From Limonium bicolor (taxonomy: Eukaryota > Streptophyta > Magnoliopsida > Caryophyllales > Plumbaginaceae): a DNA stretch of 64,000 nt. Numbering within the stretch: position 1 is the first letter of the stretch; every line of letters begins with the position of its first letter. Of the stretch, positions 11,149-21,689 are shown piece by piece. Under the pieces are notes generated by a model that did not search any database, was not told where the DNA came from, and saw only the letters and a list, made by a program, of their open reading frames with translations. The translations under genes and the position numbers were made by a program. The stretch covers positions 97,528,839-97,592,838 of the forward strand of contig CM041778.1 in assembly GCA_023374045.1 (NCBI GenBank). Reading direction: 5' to 3'.

Positions 11149-12430
11149 GGCAGCTATTACGCTACTAGTGTGAGATCATTCACTTCATAACCTGCTAGGC
11201 AGCTATTACGCTACTAGTGCGGTCTCAATCTTTTCCTCCACTAGGCAGCTATTACGCTACTAGTGTGAGATCGTTCACTTCATAACCTGCTAGGCAGCAC
11301 TACGCTACTAGTGCGGTCCAATCTTTTCCTCCACTAGGCAGCTATTACGCTACTAGTGTGAGATCATTCACTTCATAACCTGCTAGGCAGCTATTACGCT
11401 ACTAGTGCGGTCTCAATCTTTTCCTCCACTAGGCAGCTATTACGCTACTAGTGTGAGATCGTTCACTTCATAACCCGCTAGGCAGCACTACGCTACTAGT
11501 GCGGTCCCAATCTTTTCCTCCACTAGGCAGCTATTACGCTACTAGTGTGAGATCGTTCACTTCATAACCTGCTAGGCAGCTATTACGCTACTAGTGCGGT
11601 CTCAATCTTTTCCTCCACTAGGCAGCTATTACGCTACTAGTGTGAGATCGTTCACTTCATAACCCGCTAGGCAGCACTACGCTACTAGTGCGGTCCCAAT
11701 CTTTTCCTCCACTAGGCAGCTATTACGCTACTAGTGTGAGATCGTTTACTTCATAACCTGCTAGGCAGCTATTACGCTACTAGTGCGAGATCGTTTACTT
11801 CATAACCTGCTAGGCAGCTATTACGCTACTAGTGCGGTCTCAATCTTTTCCTCCACTAGACAGCTATTGCTACTAGTGCGAGATCGTTCATTTTACACCC
11901 ACTAGACAGCTATTGCGCTACTTGTGCGGTCACCTTTTCATTTTACACCCACTAGACAGCTATTGCGCTACTTGTGTGGTCGCCTTTTCATTTTACACCC
12001 ACTAGACAGCTATTGCGCTACTTGTGTGGTCGCCTTTCCATTTTACACCCACTAGACAGCTATTGCGCTACTTGTGCGGTCACCTTTTCATTTTACACCC
12101 ACTAGACAGCTATTGCGCTACTTGTGTGGTCGCCTTTTCATTTTACACCCACTAGACAGCTATTGCGCTACTTGTGTGGTCGCCTTTACATTTTACACCC
12201 ACTAGACAGCTATTGCGCTACTTGTGCGGTCGCCTTTTCATTTTACACCCACTAGACAGCTATTGCGCTACTTGTGTGGTCGCCTTTTCATTTTACACCC
12301 ACTAGACAGCTATTGCGCTACTTGTGTGGTCGCCTTTCCATATTACACCCACTAGACAGCTATTGCGCTACTTGTGCGGTCGCCTTTTCATTTTCCACCT
12401 GCTAGGCAGCTATTGCGCTACTAGTACGGT
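11149..12430 (+). repeat. Tandem array of palindromic 46-50-bp units
   Basis: The first part (to about 11860) alternates two unit types sharing CTAGGCAGCTATTACGCTAC: one continues TAGTGTGAGATC, the other TAGTGCGGTC, making a higher-order repeat near 95 bp. The second part (about 11890-12400) uses a variant with CTAGACAGCTATTGCGCTAC. Each early unit contains the arms CACTAG and CTAGTG, so it can fold into a small hairpin. Confidence 0.9.
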
Positions 12431-12448
12431 ACTCGATCAAAGTATTAT

Positions 12449-12690
12449 AGGCTCGTCATAAGTCCTATAGCTAGATGTCAAGAGGTCTAGTTGAGGCACT
12501 TCTAAGTCCTCGTACTTTCACTCGCATTCTAGGCCCGTCATAAGTCCTAGGACTGGATGTCAAAAGGTCCAGTTGAGGCACTCCTAAGCCCTCGTGCACC
12601 CCAAACCAATCTATTGTTAGCATTCTAGGCTCATCATAAGTCCTAGGGCTGGATATCAAGAGGTCCAGTTGAGGCTCGTAATAAGTCCAC
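12449..12690 (+). repeat. Three-copy tandem repeat, about 80-100 bp units
   Basis: Three successive units share GTCATAAGTCCTA, GGATGTCAA-AGGTC and AGTTGAGGC. They lie between the palindromic array and LTR2. No coding character is seen. Confidence 0.8.
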
Positions 12691-12774
12691 GTGCATTCAG
12701 CTATCATATCATTTCCCATCGCATTCATATATCATCTTCCTCACGGTCACATCCCAATGCACCACAATACCATA

Positions 12775-12872
12775 GTGAGAATTTTTGGCGCCCACTCAAC
12801 CTTGATCCAATTCTGCAAGAACTTGCAAAATTGAATCAAGGGGAGCCATCTGTAGACACCAAAAATTCTCAC
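12775..12872 (+). other. Nested stem-loop around the polypurine tract and LTR2 start
   Basis: GTGAGAATTTTTGG at 12775-12788 is a perfect 14-bp inverse of CCAAAAATTCTCAC at 12859-12872, inside the start of LTR2. Between them a second hairpin at 12800-12841 has arms CCTTGAT, CAATT and GCAAG pairing with CTTGC, AATTG and ATCAAGG. The purine run AAGGGGAG (12838-12845) lies at its edge. A role in plus-strand priming or packaging is inference. Confidence 0.65.
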
Positions 12873-15800
12873 CCTATTATTTCATGACTTTTCAAAAGAA
12901 AACATTTCAAAACCTCGTAGACTTACTCTGCGTTTCTATTACAACACATTACCATTTTTGAGAACTTCTTCAATTCAAGCTCCTTCCTATTCTATTACCC
13001 CACGTTTTAGTATTGAATACATTTGATAGCCTAACTGATTAATGTGATGGACAATTTTCTTTTATCTCACATGCTCCCCTTACCAGTCCCTGGTCGGATC
13101 AGACACAAAGGAGAACCAGGCCTAGGCCCATCACCCTTCCACCTCACCAGCCCAGAACTGGAAACTGAAATAAACCCTAGCCTACTCATTGAACAGCGGT
13201 CACTCACTCTCTTGGCTGGCTCTCTCAGTCGACTGCCTCCTTCATTCTCTTCGTTGGTAATTTTGCAACTAAAACCGGCGACCCAGGAGCATGGATGCTC
13301 CCTCCATCGTCATTCTCTTCATAAAAAAAAAACTGAATCTCTTCTTCCGGACAAAAATACAAGCTCTGCCCTGTTTTCATTCTCTCGGGTCTTCACTGAT
13401 GTCAATTTTTGCAACCCAAAAAAAAACTGGTTGAACAAGAATATGCTCTTGCCTCCTTCATTCTCTAAAATCTCGGTAGTTTTTGCAAATCAGATGGCGA
13501 TTCCCCAGTGCCGATCTTGCTCCATCGTTGTCTTCCCCCCCCCCCCCCAAAAAAAAACCACGAGAATGAGACATCTCCTCCTCCCTCCATAGCCATGTGT
13601 CGCTAGTGTTGAGGTGCATCTGTTGTGGGTGATTTCGAACTGTGCTCGACTCTCGAGCTGCTATCCCTTTGATGGAGTGCCGGCCTTCTCCGATTCGAAG
13701 GATGGGATCTCTGAGTTTGGTGTTAAAATGTCTTGCCCGGCCCTAAAGTTTGCACCACCGATTTGAAGGTTGCTAGACTGTGTATCGGACCTCGTTTCGG
13801 TCTGATTCTATGTGATTTTGACCGCAAGAGTTCGTTGTTGTATCTCTGGTGATTTGGGGTTCAATCCCATTTCACCCCTCACACCCTTGCTTCATTTCAC
13901 CATCTGCCTTCGCCGTGTATTTGGTTTTGCTGACACGGTATCTGGTTCATGATGGATCTGTGAGGGATTTTGGTTCAACTCTGACCAATGCTTGGATTTG
14001 GCGTCACCCCTCTGTGGGTTTCAATATCTTGTTGGTTCGCACATCTAAGAGGCTCTGACGTTTATCACTTTGACTTATGCATATAGACTTGGGTTGATAA
14101 ACCATGTTGCTTCTGTTTTTTTCTTCATGTGACCGATTTTGACCCTTAATGGATGAGCTAGGTATGTGAATCACCTCAGTTCTGTTGCCTCACTTATTCG
14201 AATTGTCATTAAATCTCGATTTTCCATGTCTATTTGACGTAGATGTTTAGTTTTACTGGTATTTGCAGCTTTGGTTGTGGATTGATTAGCTATAGACAGT
14301 CGCTGTCATTATTGCACTTGCACTAACCTTTGTTTGGCCTCTTTTGATGTTGTCGCTTAATTCAGTTCGCTCCTATATCGTTTGTTTCATATTTTTACTG
14401 AGTTACACATATTGAGGATTGAAGCGTGGACAGGTGGACTTGTTTGACACGTGGACTTCATGAATTAACTATATCATTGGGCTTTGGGGTCGATACCCTC
14501 TCATGGAATGGACAGAGTTAATTGCCCCTTGCGCGTTATTGTTGGTTTGGAAAATATGCCTCCAGCAATTTATATCACTTTGGTGCATAGATGACGGTTG
14601 GGAATTCAATCTGATTCAAGAATTTGCTTAGTGCTGCTAGATGTTCCATTCGGTCTACCCATTGCTATACTTTATGTCTTGATTGAGGTAATACAAAATC
14701 AATGAAATTTGGGTTGGACTTGCTTGGGCTTGGAATGACCTTGGGCTTTAGGCTTGACACTTCTTCATGGGGTTTGGAAATTTTATCTTCTCACCTTTAC
14801 TAAAATTCAATCACATTGGATATTTAACTGCCCCTTGCGCATTGAATTTGGTTTGGAAATCATTTGTCTCAGCACATAACTTGCACATGGATGTCGGTTG
14901 AGAGCTTAATATGAGTTAAGCATTTGTTTGTTACTATTGGTTATTCAATTCAGTATACTCACTACTATGCTATCTGTGTCATCACCGAGGTACATATACA
15001 AAGGATGAGACTTGAGCACGACTTGCTTGGCTTGGAGTTTACCGTGGACCTTTTGCTAATGAACCATGTTGTTGGTTTTGGGGGCTTGCAAAGACGGGAT
15101 TATGAACATTTGACTGCGGATTCGACTTTGTCTTATGTTTGATTAAGTAATGAACCGGGGGCAGGCCACCCCGTAGGTTGGTTTCCTATCACTTACACCT
15201 CTTCTTGATCATGACCAACATGTTTACATTTCTAGTATCACTGTTTGCTCCCTGTATATAGATTCGATTTGAGAAATTGAGTCAAAGCATGATTCTAGTT
15301 TGATCTTCACTCGGGACCAACTCATTTAATTGCCAAATCTTGCTTCAGTATGTTATCTCTAGTTGATTTACTCGTGACATTGTTATGATCCTCATTTGGG
15401 TCATTTTTAGAAAGTCCATAGGACAAACATTAGGATAGCGGGTGTCCCCCACGCTTAGTAGATCATTGGTGGTGGTGACACCCTATACACAAACCACATC
15501 TTTAAAGCCCAAAGTTCTTGTAATTTACAACCATACAAGCCCTTTGTAAATTCATACTCATCTGTTCGAAAACAAATCTTCTCATACCCCAAAACCAGAT
15601 ACTTTTCATGAATTGTTCGAAATCAAACCTCTCCACACCCTAACATCAAATACTCTCCCTACACTCATCAAACAAACCTCCAAGACATTTGAAATACTTC
15701 CAAAAGTTTCAAGACCAAACACAAACTGCATCCAAACTCCAATTGTCTCATAGATTCAAGTCATCTTCCAATCTCAATTTCAAGGACCATTTCGAGGCCC

Positions 15801-17974
15801 ATTTCAAAGCCCATTTCGAGGCCCAATCCAAGGCATAGTTCGAGGCCCAATCCAAAGCCCATTCAAGGCCCAGTTCAAAACCCAAGTCGAAGCCCATTTC
15901 AAAGCCCAATTCGAGGCCCATTTCAAAGCCTATTTCAAGGCCCATTTCAAGGCCCATTTCAAAGCCCATTTCAAGGCCCAGTTCAAGGCCCGGTTCAAAA
16001 CCCAAGTCGAAGCCCATTTCTAAGCCCAATTCGAGGCCCATTTCAAAGCCTATTTCAAGGCCCATTTCAAGGCCCATTTCAAGGCCCATTTCAAGGCCCA
16101 TTTCAAGGCCCAATTCAAGGCCCATTTCAAGGTCCATTTCAAGGCCCATTTCAAAGCCCATTTCAAGGCCCACTTCGGCCAAAATTTCAAGGCCCAGTTC
16201 GAGGCCCAATCCAAAGCCCACTTCAAGGACCGTTTCAAGGCCCATTTCAAGGCCCATTTCCAGGCCCAATCCAAGGCCCAATCTGAGGCCCAATCCAAAG
16301 TCCATTTCAAGGACCATTTCGAGGCCCATTCTAAAGCCCATTTTGAGGCCCATTTCAAAGCCCAATCCGGCCCACTTTCAAGGCCCATTCCAGCCTAACA
16401 TTCCAAGGCCTAAACCTGGTCCATCAGTTCAAATTTGGCACACAATCAATCCAAAAACCGATGCAATCCCATCTCAAATTCAAATCCATTCAATTCAGCC
16501 CAAATTCAACCCGACTTGTAAATTCCAATTCGATTCAAATTCATTCAATTCCAATTCAAACTCAATTTCAATTCAATTCCAATTTCCCTTAAACTCAGAA
16601 TGTCTCACAGACCTGAGCGTCTCACAGACTTTGTTATTCCAATGATCCGAATACCTCACAGACTAGAGCATCTCATAGACCCGAGTGTCCCACAGATCCG
16701 AGTGTCTCACAGATTTCGATATCTCAAGATTTCAAACGTCTCATAGACCCGAGCGTCTCACAGACTACAACACCCCACACATCAAGTTTTTCTAAAAAAC
16801 CTTCAAACATCAAAACTCCAAAAGAGTGAACTACGTAAGGTCTGATCTCAACAGGGAGTTGAGTACGTAGGCAACCCACACAGGGTGCGACCCCACATCA
16901 ATCAAAATGCCATTTTCACTCGGCCATCTCACCTCCGAACAACCCCGTATTGTCTCACAGACCCGAGCGTCTCACAGACTTTGTCATCCCAATGACTTGA
17001 ATGTCTCACAGACCCGAACATCTCACAGACCCGAGCGTCTCACAGATTCGAGCGTCTCATAGACTTCGACATCTCAAGGTTTCAAACGTCTCATAGACCC
17101 GAGCGTCTCACAGACTACCCCCTCAAACCCGAAACTTCAAACATCTCCAAAAATCCTGAACTACGTAAGGTCTGATCTCGACAGGGAGTTGAGTACGTAG
17201 GCAACCCATCTAGGGTGCGACCCCATTCCAAACAAAAACTATTTTCCCCCTCTAAGGTGGCTTTCATATCTCTCAAACACTCAAACCTTCTTCGGCTCCC
17301 ACAAACTTTAAACCATCAGACTTCAAGTCTTGTCTATTCACTCAACCTCAGACTTTTTCCAAATCTTCATTCTATACTCATCTGAATTCCCCAACTCCTC
17401 TCATTGGTGCTAGCTTGGCAGAAAAGCTCGCCTCATCCACTCTCTTTCTCTCTTCCTGTCCTAATCCTATCCTTTGGCTTTAAATTGAATCTCTCTAAAA
17501 AGGTTTTGAAAGAAGACAATCCCGACAATTGGAGACCGAGGTTTCCTCGGGCACCAATCCAAAGTCGTGGTCGTTGCCACTTCTGAGGGGTGTAACCCAG
17601 TGCGAACCCAACATAGAATCTCTGTAAATGACCAGATAAGTCCTATCCATAGGCAACAATCTCAGAGTCAACTAACGGTTCTTAGAACCCTTCTCCTCCC
17701 TTCCTAGTTCTTTAGGTCAAACTAGGTGGCGACTCTAGTCAATTCCGTCTTATAGAGGCATAAGTCCGCGTGGAGCCCATCGAGAGCGGGTGTAGTGCAC
17801 GCTTGCACTCCCTTTTATGCTTTCTGGGAAAGACGGATGATTAAGTAGGTATTTGAGGGATGCCAAGAATAACGGGTTTTCACCCTCCACAGAATGACAT
17901 TTTTTAGGATCTAGGCTTCTCAGTCAGACCATATTTACACAGACCCCCCTCATACCGAAAAATCACCCTCCACA
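12851..17974 (+). repeat. LTR2 (3' LTR) of the nested LARD
   Basis: This is a near-identical copy of 2719-7839, with scattered single-base changes and indels and a different minisatellite copy number at about 15780-16380. Hairpin motif copies lie at 16831-16870 and 17161-17200. It ends CACCCTCCACA at 17974, directly followed by CTTCC, the right copy of the target duplication. No gene seen. Confidence 0.92.
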
Positions 17975-17979
17975 CTTCC

Positions 17980-19049
17980 GTATTGTTCGACTCAGGGGCT
18001 TCGCATTCTTTTATTTCCTCGGCATTTGCTATGAAGCTGGGGGCTGCCCCCGAACAGCTTTCAGACTTTTCAGTCACCCTTCCATCGAAGGAGAAAGTAG
18101 GTTACACCAGACAGTACTTAGGGTCGGAGATCAGTATTATGAATGAGACTTTTCCCATTGATTTGATTGAGTTTAAGAACTTGGGCTTCGACATTATAGT
18201 GGGTATGGATTGGCTACAGAAGCATAAGGGCCGCCTTCATTGTGCAGAGCATCGACTACTACTGAAGGGGCCGAGCGGCAGGACAGTGTCGTACCGCAGT
18301 GTGAGGAGAGAGCCGACTGTCAAGATCGTGTCAGCATTATCCCTGATGAAGGATGTTAGGAAGGGCCGACAAGCCTTCCTCTGTTATGTACAGGACACGA
18401 GACAGTGCGATGAGATGGATGTAGACATTCCAGTCGTGGCAGACTTTCCCGACGTGTTTCCTGATGAGTTGCCAGGCATGCCGCCTGTGCGTGAGGTTGA
18501 GTTCACCGTCGACTTATTGCCAGGTACGGGCCCTATTGCTAATGCACCCTACCGTATGGCACCGGCTGAGATGAGGGAGCTGAAGGTACAGCTGGAGGAC
18601 CTCCTCGACAAGGGATTCATTCGACCTAGTGTTTGTCCTTGGGGTGCTCCAGTATTATTTGTAAAGAAGAAGGACGGCAGTATGCGACTCTGCATCGACT
18701 ACCGCGAGCTTAATGCAGTCACAGTCAAGAACAAGTATCCGTTGCCACGGATTGATGATTTGTTTGATCAGCTGAGAGGGGCCAGTGTGTTCTCAAAGAT
18801 AGACCTCAGATCTGGCTACCATCAGATTAGGATTGAAGAGGGTGACATAGAGAAGACAGCTTTCAGGACACGGTATGGACATTACGAGTTCACCGTTATG
18901 CCATTCGGACTGAGAATGCGCCAGCCATATTCATGGATTTGATGAACCGTCTCTTTAGAGAACAGCTTGATAGTTCAGTTGTAGTCTTCATCGACGATAT
19001 TCTGATCTATTCAAAGACCAGGGAAGATCATGAGTTACATCTGAGATAG
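17980..19049 (+). pseudogene. pol: pol: retropepsin and N-terminal reverse transcriptase (frameshift, then nonsense)
   Basis: The protease active-site triad DSG is at 17989-17997 (DSGASHSF), directly after the nested insertion. The RT domain follows, with the LCIDYRELN and YPLPRID motifs and PFGL near 18901-18912. A one-base deletion around 18911-18914 moves the frame; the next register continues with APA-like residues and the catalytic FIDD motif (18987-18998, equivalent to YxDD). An in-frame TAG at 19047-19049 then stops translation. Both lesions disable this copy. Codon use and base composition are those of an ordinary plant gypsy pol. Confidence 0.88.
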
Positions 19050-21242
19050 GTATTGAGTATCATGAGGAAGAACCAGCTGTATGCCAAGCTCTCGAAGTGT
19101 GAGTTCTGGTTAGACAGCGTGTCATTTCTAGGACACATCATATCAGCAGACGGGATATCTGTAGATCCTGCTAAGATCGAGGCAGTGAAGAGTTGGCCAA
19201 GGCCAAAGACAGTTACAGACGTCCGCAGCTTTCTGGGTTTGGCCGGTTACTATAGAAGGTTCGTGAAGGACTTCTCCAAAGAGGCCAAACCGATGACTAA
19301 TCTAATGAAGGAGTCCCAGTACTTATGGTCTGCAGAGTGTGAGCAGTCCTTTCAGACACTGAAGGATCTCCTGACATTGGCACCCATTCTTACTATTCTT
19401 GAGGGCACCGATGGGTTCGAGGTATACTGTGATGCCTCTGGAACCGGTCTAGGCTGTGTGCTTATGCAGCACGGGAAGGTAGTTGCCTACGCATCCCGAC
19501 AGCTGAAGAAGCATGAGGTGAATTACCCCACACACGACCTTGAGTTAGGCGCAGTAGTCTTCGCTTTGAAGATCTGGCGACATTATCTATACGGTGTGAC
19601 AGTCACTATCTACTCTGATCACAAGAGTTTACAGCATCTCTTCTCTCAGAAGGAGCTGAACATGCGACAGAGAAGATGGGTCGAGTTCTTGAAGGACTAC
19701 GACATTGACCTGAGGTATAAGGAGGGCAAAGCGAATGTAGTAGCCGACGCCCTGAGCCGCAGAGCTCATTCATTATTTACGCTATTAGCGAGCAGCAGTA
19801 TGATTGATGAGATACGAGCTGCACAGGAGAGTGACCAGTACATGGAGAGTATCAGGCAGAAGATGATAGAGGGTTGCTTTGAGAGCCAGAAGTATGACTT
19901 CAAACTGTGTGATGATGGCATGATTCGACTGAATGGCCGGTTATGTATTCCAGAGTCTTCTCCAGATTTGAAGGAGAAGATACTCCAGGAGGCTCATTGC
20001 TCGTCCTTATCCGTCCACCCTGGTTCTTCGAAGATGTACAAGGACTTAAAGATCCATTTCTGGTGGAGCGGGATGAAGAAGGATGTAGCTGACTACGTGA
20101 CTAGATGCTTGACTTGTCAGAAGGTTAAATTTGAGCATAGGAGACCCGACGGTTTAGTGCAGTCTATGCCTATTCCTTGCTGGAAGTTCGAGGACATCTC
20201 GATGGATTTCATTGTCGGTCTCCCACCGACTAAGGGAGGACTGAACACGATTTGGGTCATTGTGGACCGTCTGACGAAGGTGGCGAAGTTTGTTGCTATA
20301 AAAGATACCTGGAAGGTCCCGAAGTTAGCGGACTTGTTCCAGAAGGAGGTGATCCGGCACCATGGTGTGCCAAAGACTATTGTTTCTGATAGGGACCCTC
20401 GGTTTTTGTCCAGATTCTGGGGACAGGTTCAGGAAGCCTTGGGTACAAAGTTGAAGCTTAGTACGGCGTTCCATCCACAGACCGACGGTCAGAGTGAGAG
20501 GACCATCCAGACACTAGAGGACATGCTGAGAGCATGTGCCTTAGATTTTCAGGGGAGTTGGTTAGAGCGACTACATCTGATAGAGTTCGCCTACAACAAC
20601 AGCTACCACTCCTCGATACAGATGCCACCGTTTCAGGCACTATATGGTAGACCATGTAGGACTCCTTTATGCTGGGATGAGGCCAGCGAGAATACGCTTC
20701 TAGGACCTGAATACCTAGAGCAGATTAAGGAGGATGTCCTACAGATTCGTAAGAACATGAAAGCAGCTCAGGACCGGCAGAAATCATATGCAGACACCAA
20801 GAGGAGGGACATTGAGTTCACTACCGACGATATGGTATTCCTTAGAGTGTCACCCATGAAGGGGATATTCCGGTTTGGGCAGAAGGGCAAGTTGAGCCCG
20901 AAATATGTTGGACCTTATGCGATTAGGGAGCGAGTGAGCCCGTTAGCCTACAGACTGGATTTGCCAGCAGAGCTCGGGAGGGTGCACGACATCTTTCACG
21001 TTTCACAGCTGAAGAAGTATGTGCCCCACCCATCGCACGTGTTACAGCCAGAGACTTTACAGTTGGACCCCGCTCTATGTTACGAGGAAGTACCACTCCG
21101 CATTCTCGATACGAAGACGAGACAGACTAGGAACAAGACCGTTAGCATGGTCAAGGTTCTCTGGTCGAACCATGAGGTGGAGGAGGCTACATGGGAGTTA
21201 GAGGACTCCATGAGAGCGAAGTATCCCGCACTCTTCGAGTAG
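19050..21242 (+). pseudogene. pol: pol: end of RT, RNase H, integrase and chromodomain
   Basis: Open to TAG at 21240-21242. In order: the RT connection ([16 protein letters not shown]), RNase H with YCDAS (about 19420), a DLELGA acid (about 19537) and YSDHK (about 19612), ADALSRR at its end, an HHCC zinc finger of integrase (about 19990-20120), and the DDE core with Asp near 20204, SDRDPRF near 20384 and the Glu in GQSERT near 20490. A GPY-type module (about 20900) precedes a C-terminal chromodomain-like block with [19 protein letters not shown], usual for chromoviruses and thought to steer integration. This stretch is intact, but it cannot be reached from gag because of upstream lesions. Confidence 0.92.
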
Positions 21243-21689
21243 TAGCTGTGATACTTGTACGGGTTCGTGGTCAAACCCTTTTTAAGGGGGGTAGACACCA
21301 CTTGGCTTGCGCATATGTTATGCATTAGGTCTTGTTTTGGTGGTGTGTTTTGTTTGGTATGCTACGTCATACATGTTTGTTTGGATGATTGTATGTTTAA
21401 TACATCTTATGTATGTGCCTTAGTGCACCTGTTTGAGAATATATATATAGTACCGCTGAGTACTTTTGTTGATGAGTTGGATGTGCACCTTGTTTAGTGC
21501 TGTGATATGAATGAGTTTATACCATGAGTTTGGCTACTTGATATATGATGTATGTATAGACTAGGTTTGAACCTAGTGGGAGTTACTCCCTAGCGATGGA
21601 ATGTTTGGTTACTTAGTGGAACTTGATTCCTTAGGTGAACTGTAGAGGATTAAGGACTTCGGGACGAAGCCTTTTTAAGGGGGGTAGAC
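21243..21689 (+). other. Untranslated region with duplicated polypurine tract
   Basis: The stretch between pol and the 3' LTR contains the same 20-bp block twice: CCTTTTTAAGGGGGGTAGAC at 21277-21296 and 21670-21689. The second copy directly abuts the LTR and is the expected plus-strand primer. The first is 393 bp upstream. No gene is seen. Confidence 0.8.

Larger units (their letters stand above)
7840..12850 (+). other. Non-coding interior of the nested LARD
   Basis: The interior opens with a primer-binding site and ends in a purine run before LTR2. No frame here looks like gag, protease, RT or integrase; the frames present are short and low-complexity. It contains about a dozen scattered GGAGCCAT motifs (mostly 10258-10880), one copy of the conserved hairpin (10405-10444), a 1.3-kb array of palindromic units (11149-12430) and three units of a longer repeat (about 12449-12690). 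Confidence 0.85.
2719..17974 (+). mobile_element. Nested non-autonomous giant-LTR retrotransposon (LARD, Ogre/Tat-like)
   Basis: Two direct repeats of 5121 and 5124 bp (2719-7839 and 12851-17974) start TGTAGACACC and end CACCCTCCACA, so they have TG...CA termini. CTTCC lies at 2714-2718 and 17975-17979, a perfect 5-bp target duplication. A primer-binding site follows LTR1 and a purine run precedes LTR2. The 5-kb interior has no recognisable gag or pol, so mobilisation would need proteins from another element. LTR length and primer-site sequence resemble Ogre/Tat lineages. Near identity of the LTRs outside a minisatellite points to a recent insertion. Confidence 0.93.

Noticed and set aside
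11149..12430. CRISPR-like pattern of palindromic repeats and short spacers
   Set aside because: The spacers are only a few recurring types, the units form a higher-order tandem repeat, and the setting is a plant retrotransposon with no cas genes.
13044..13592. 182-residue frame in LTR2
   Set aside because: It exists in LTR2 only because of small indels relative to LTR1, crosses C and A homopolymers and resembles no family.
15748..16365. 205-residue Gly/Leu/Glu/Met-repeat protein on the minus strand of LTR2
   Set aside because: Antisense reading of the same minisatellite.
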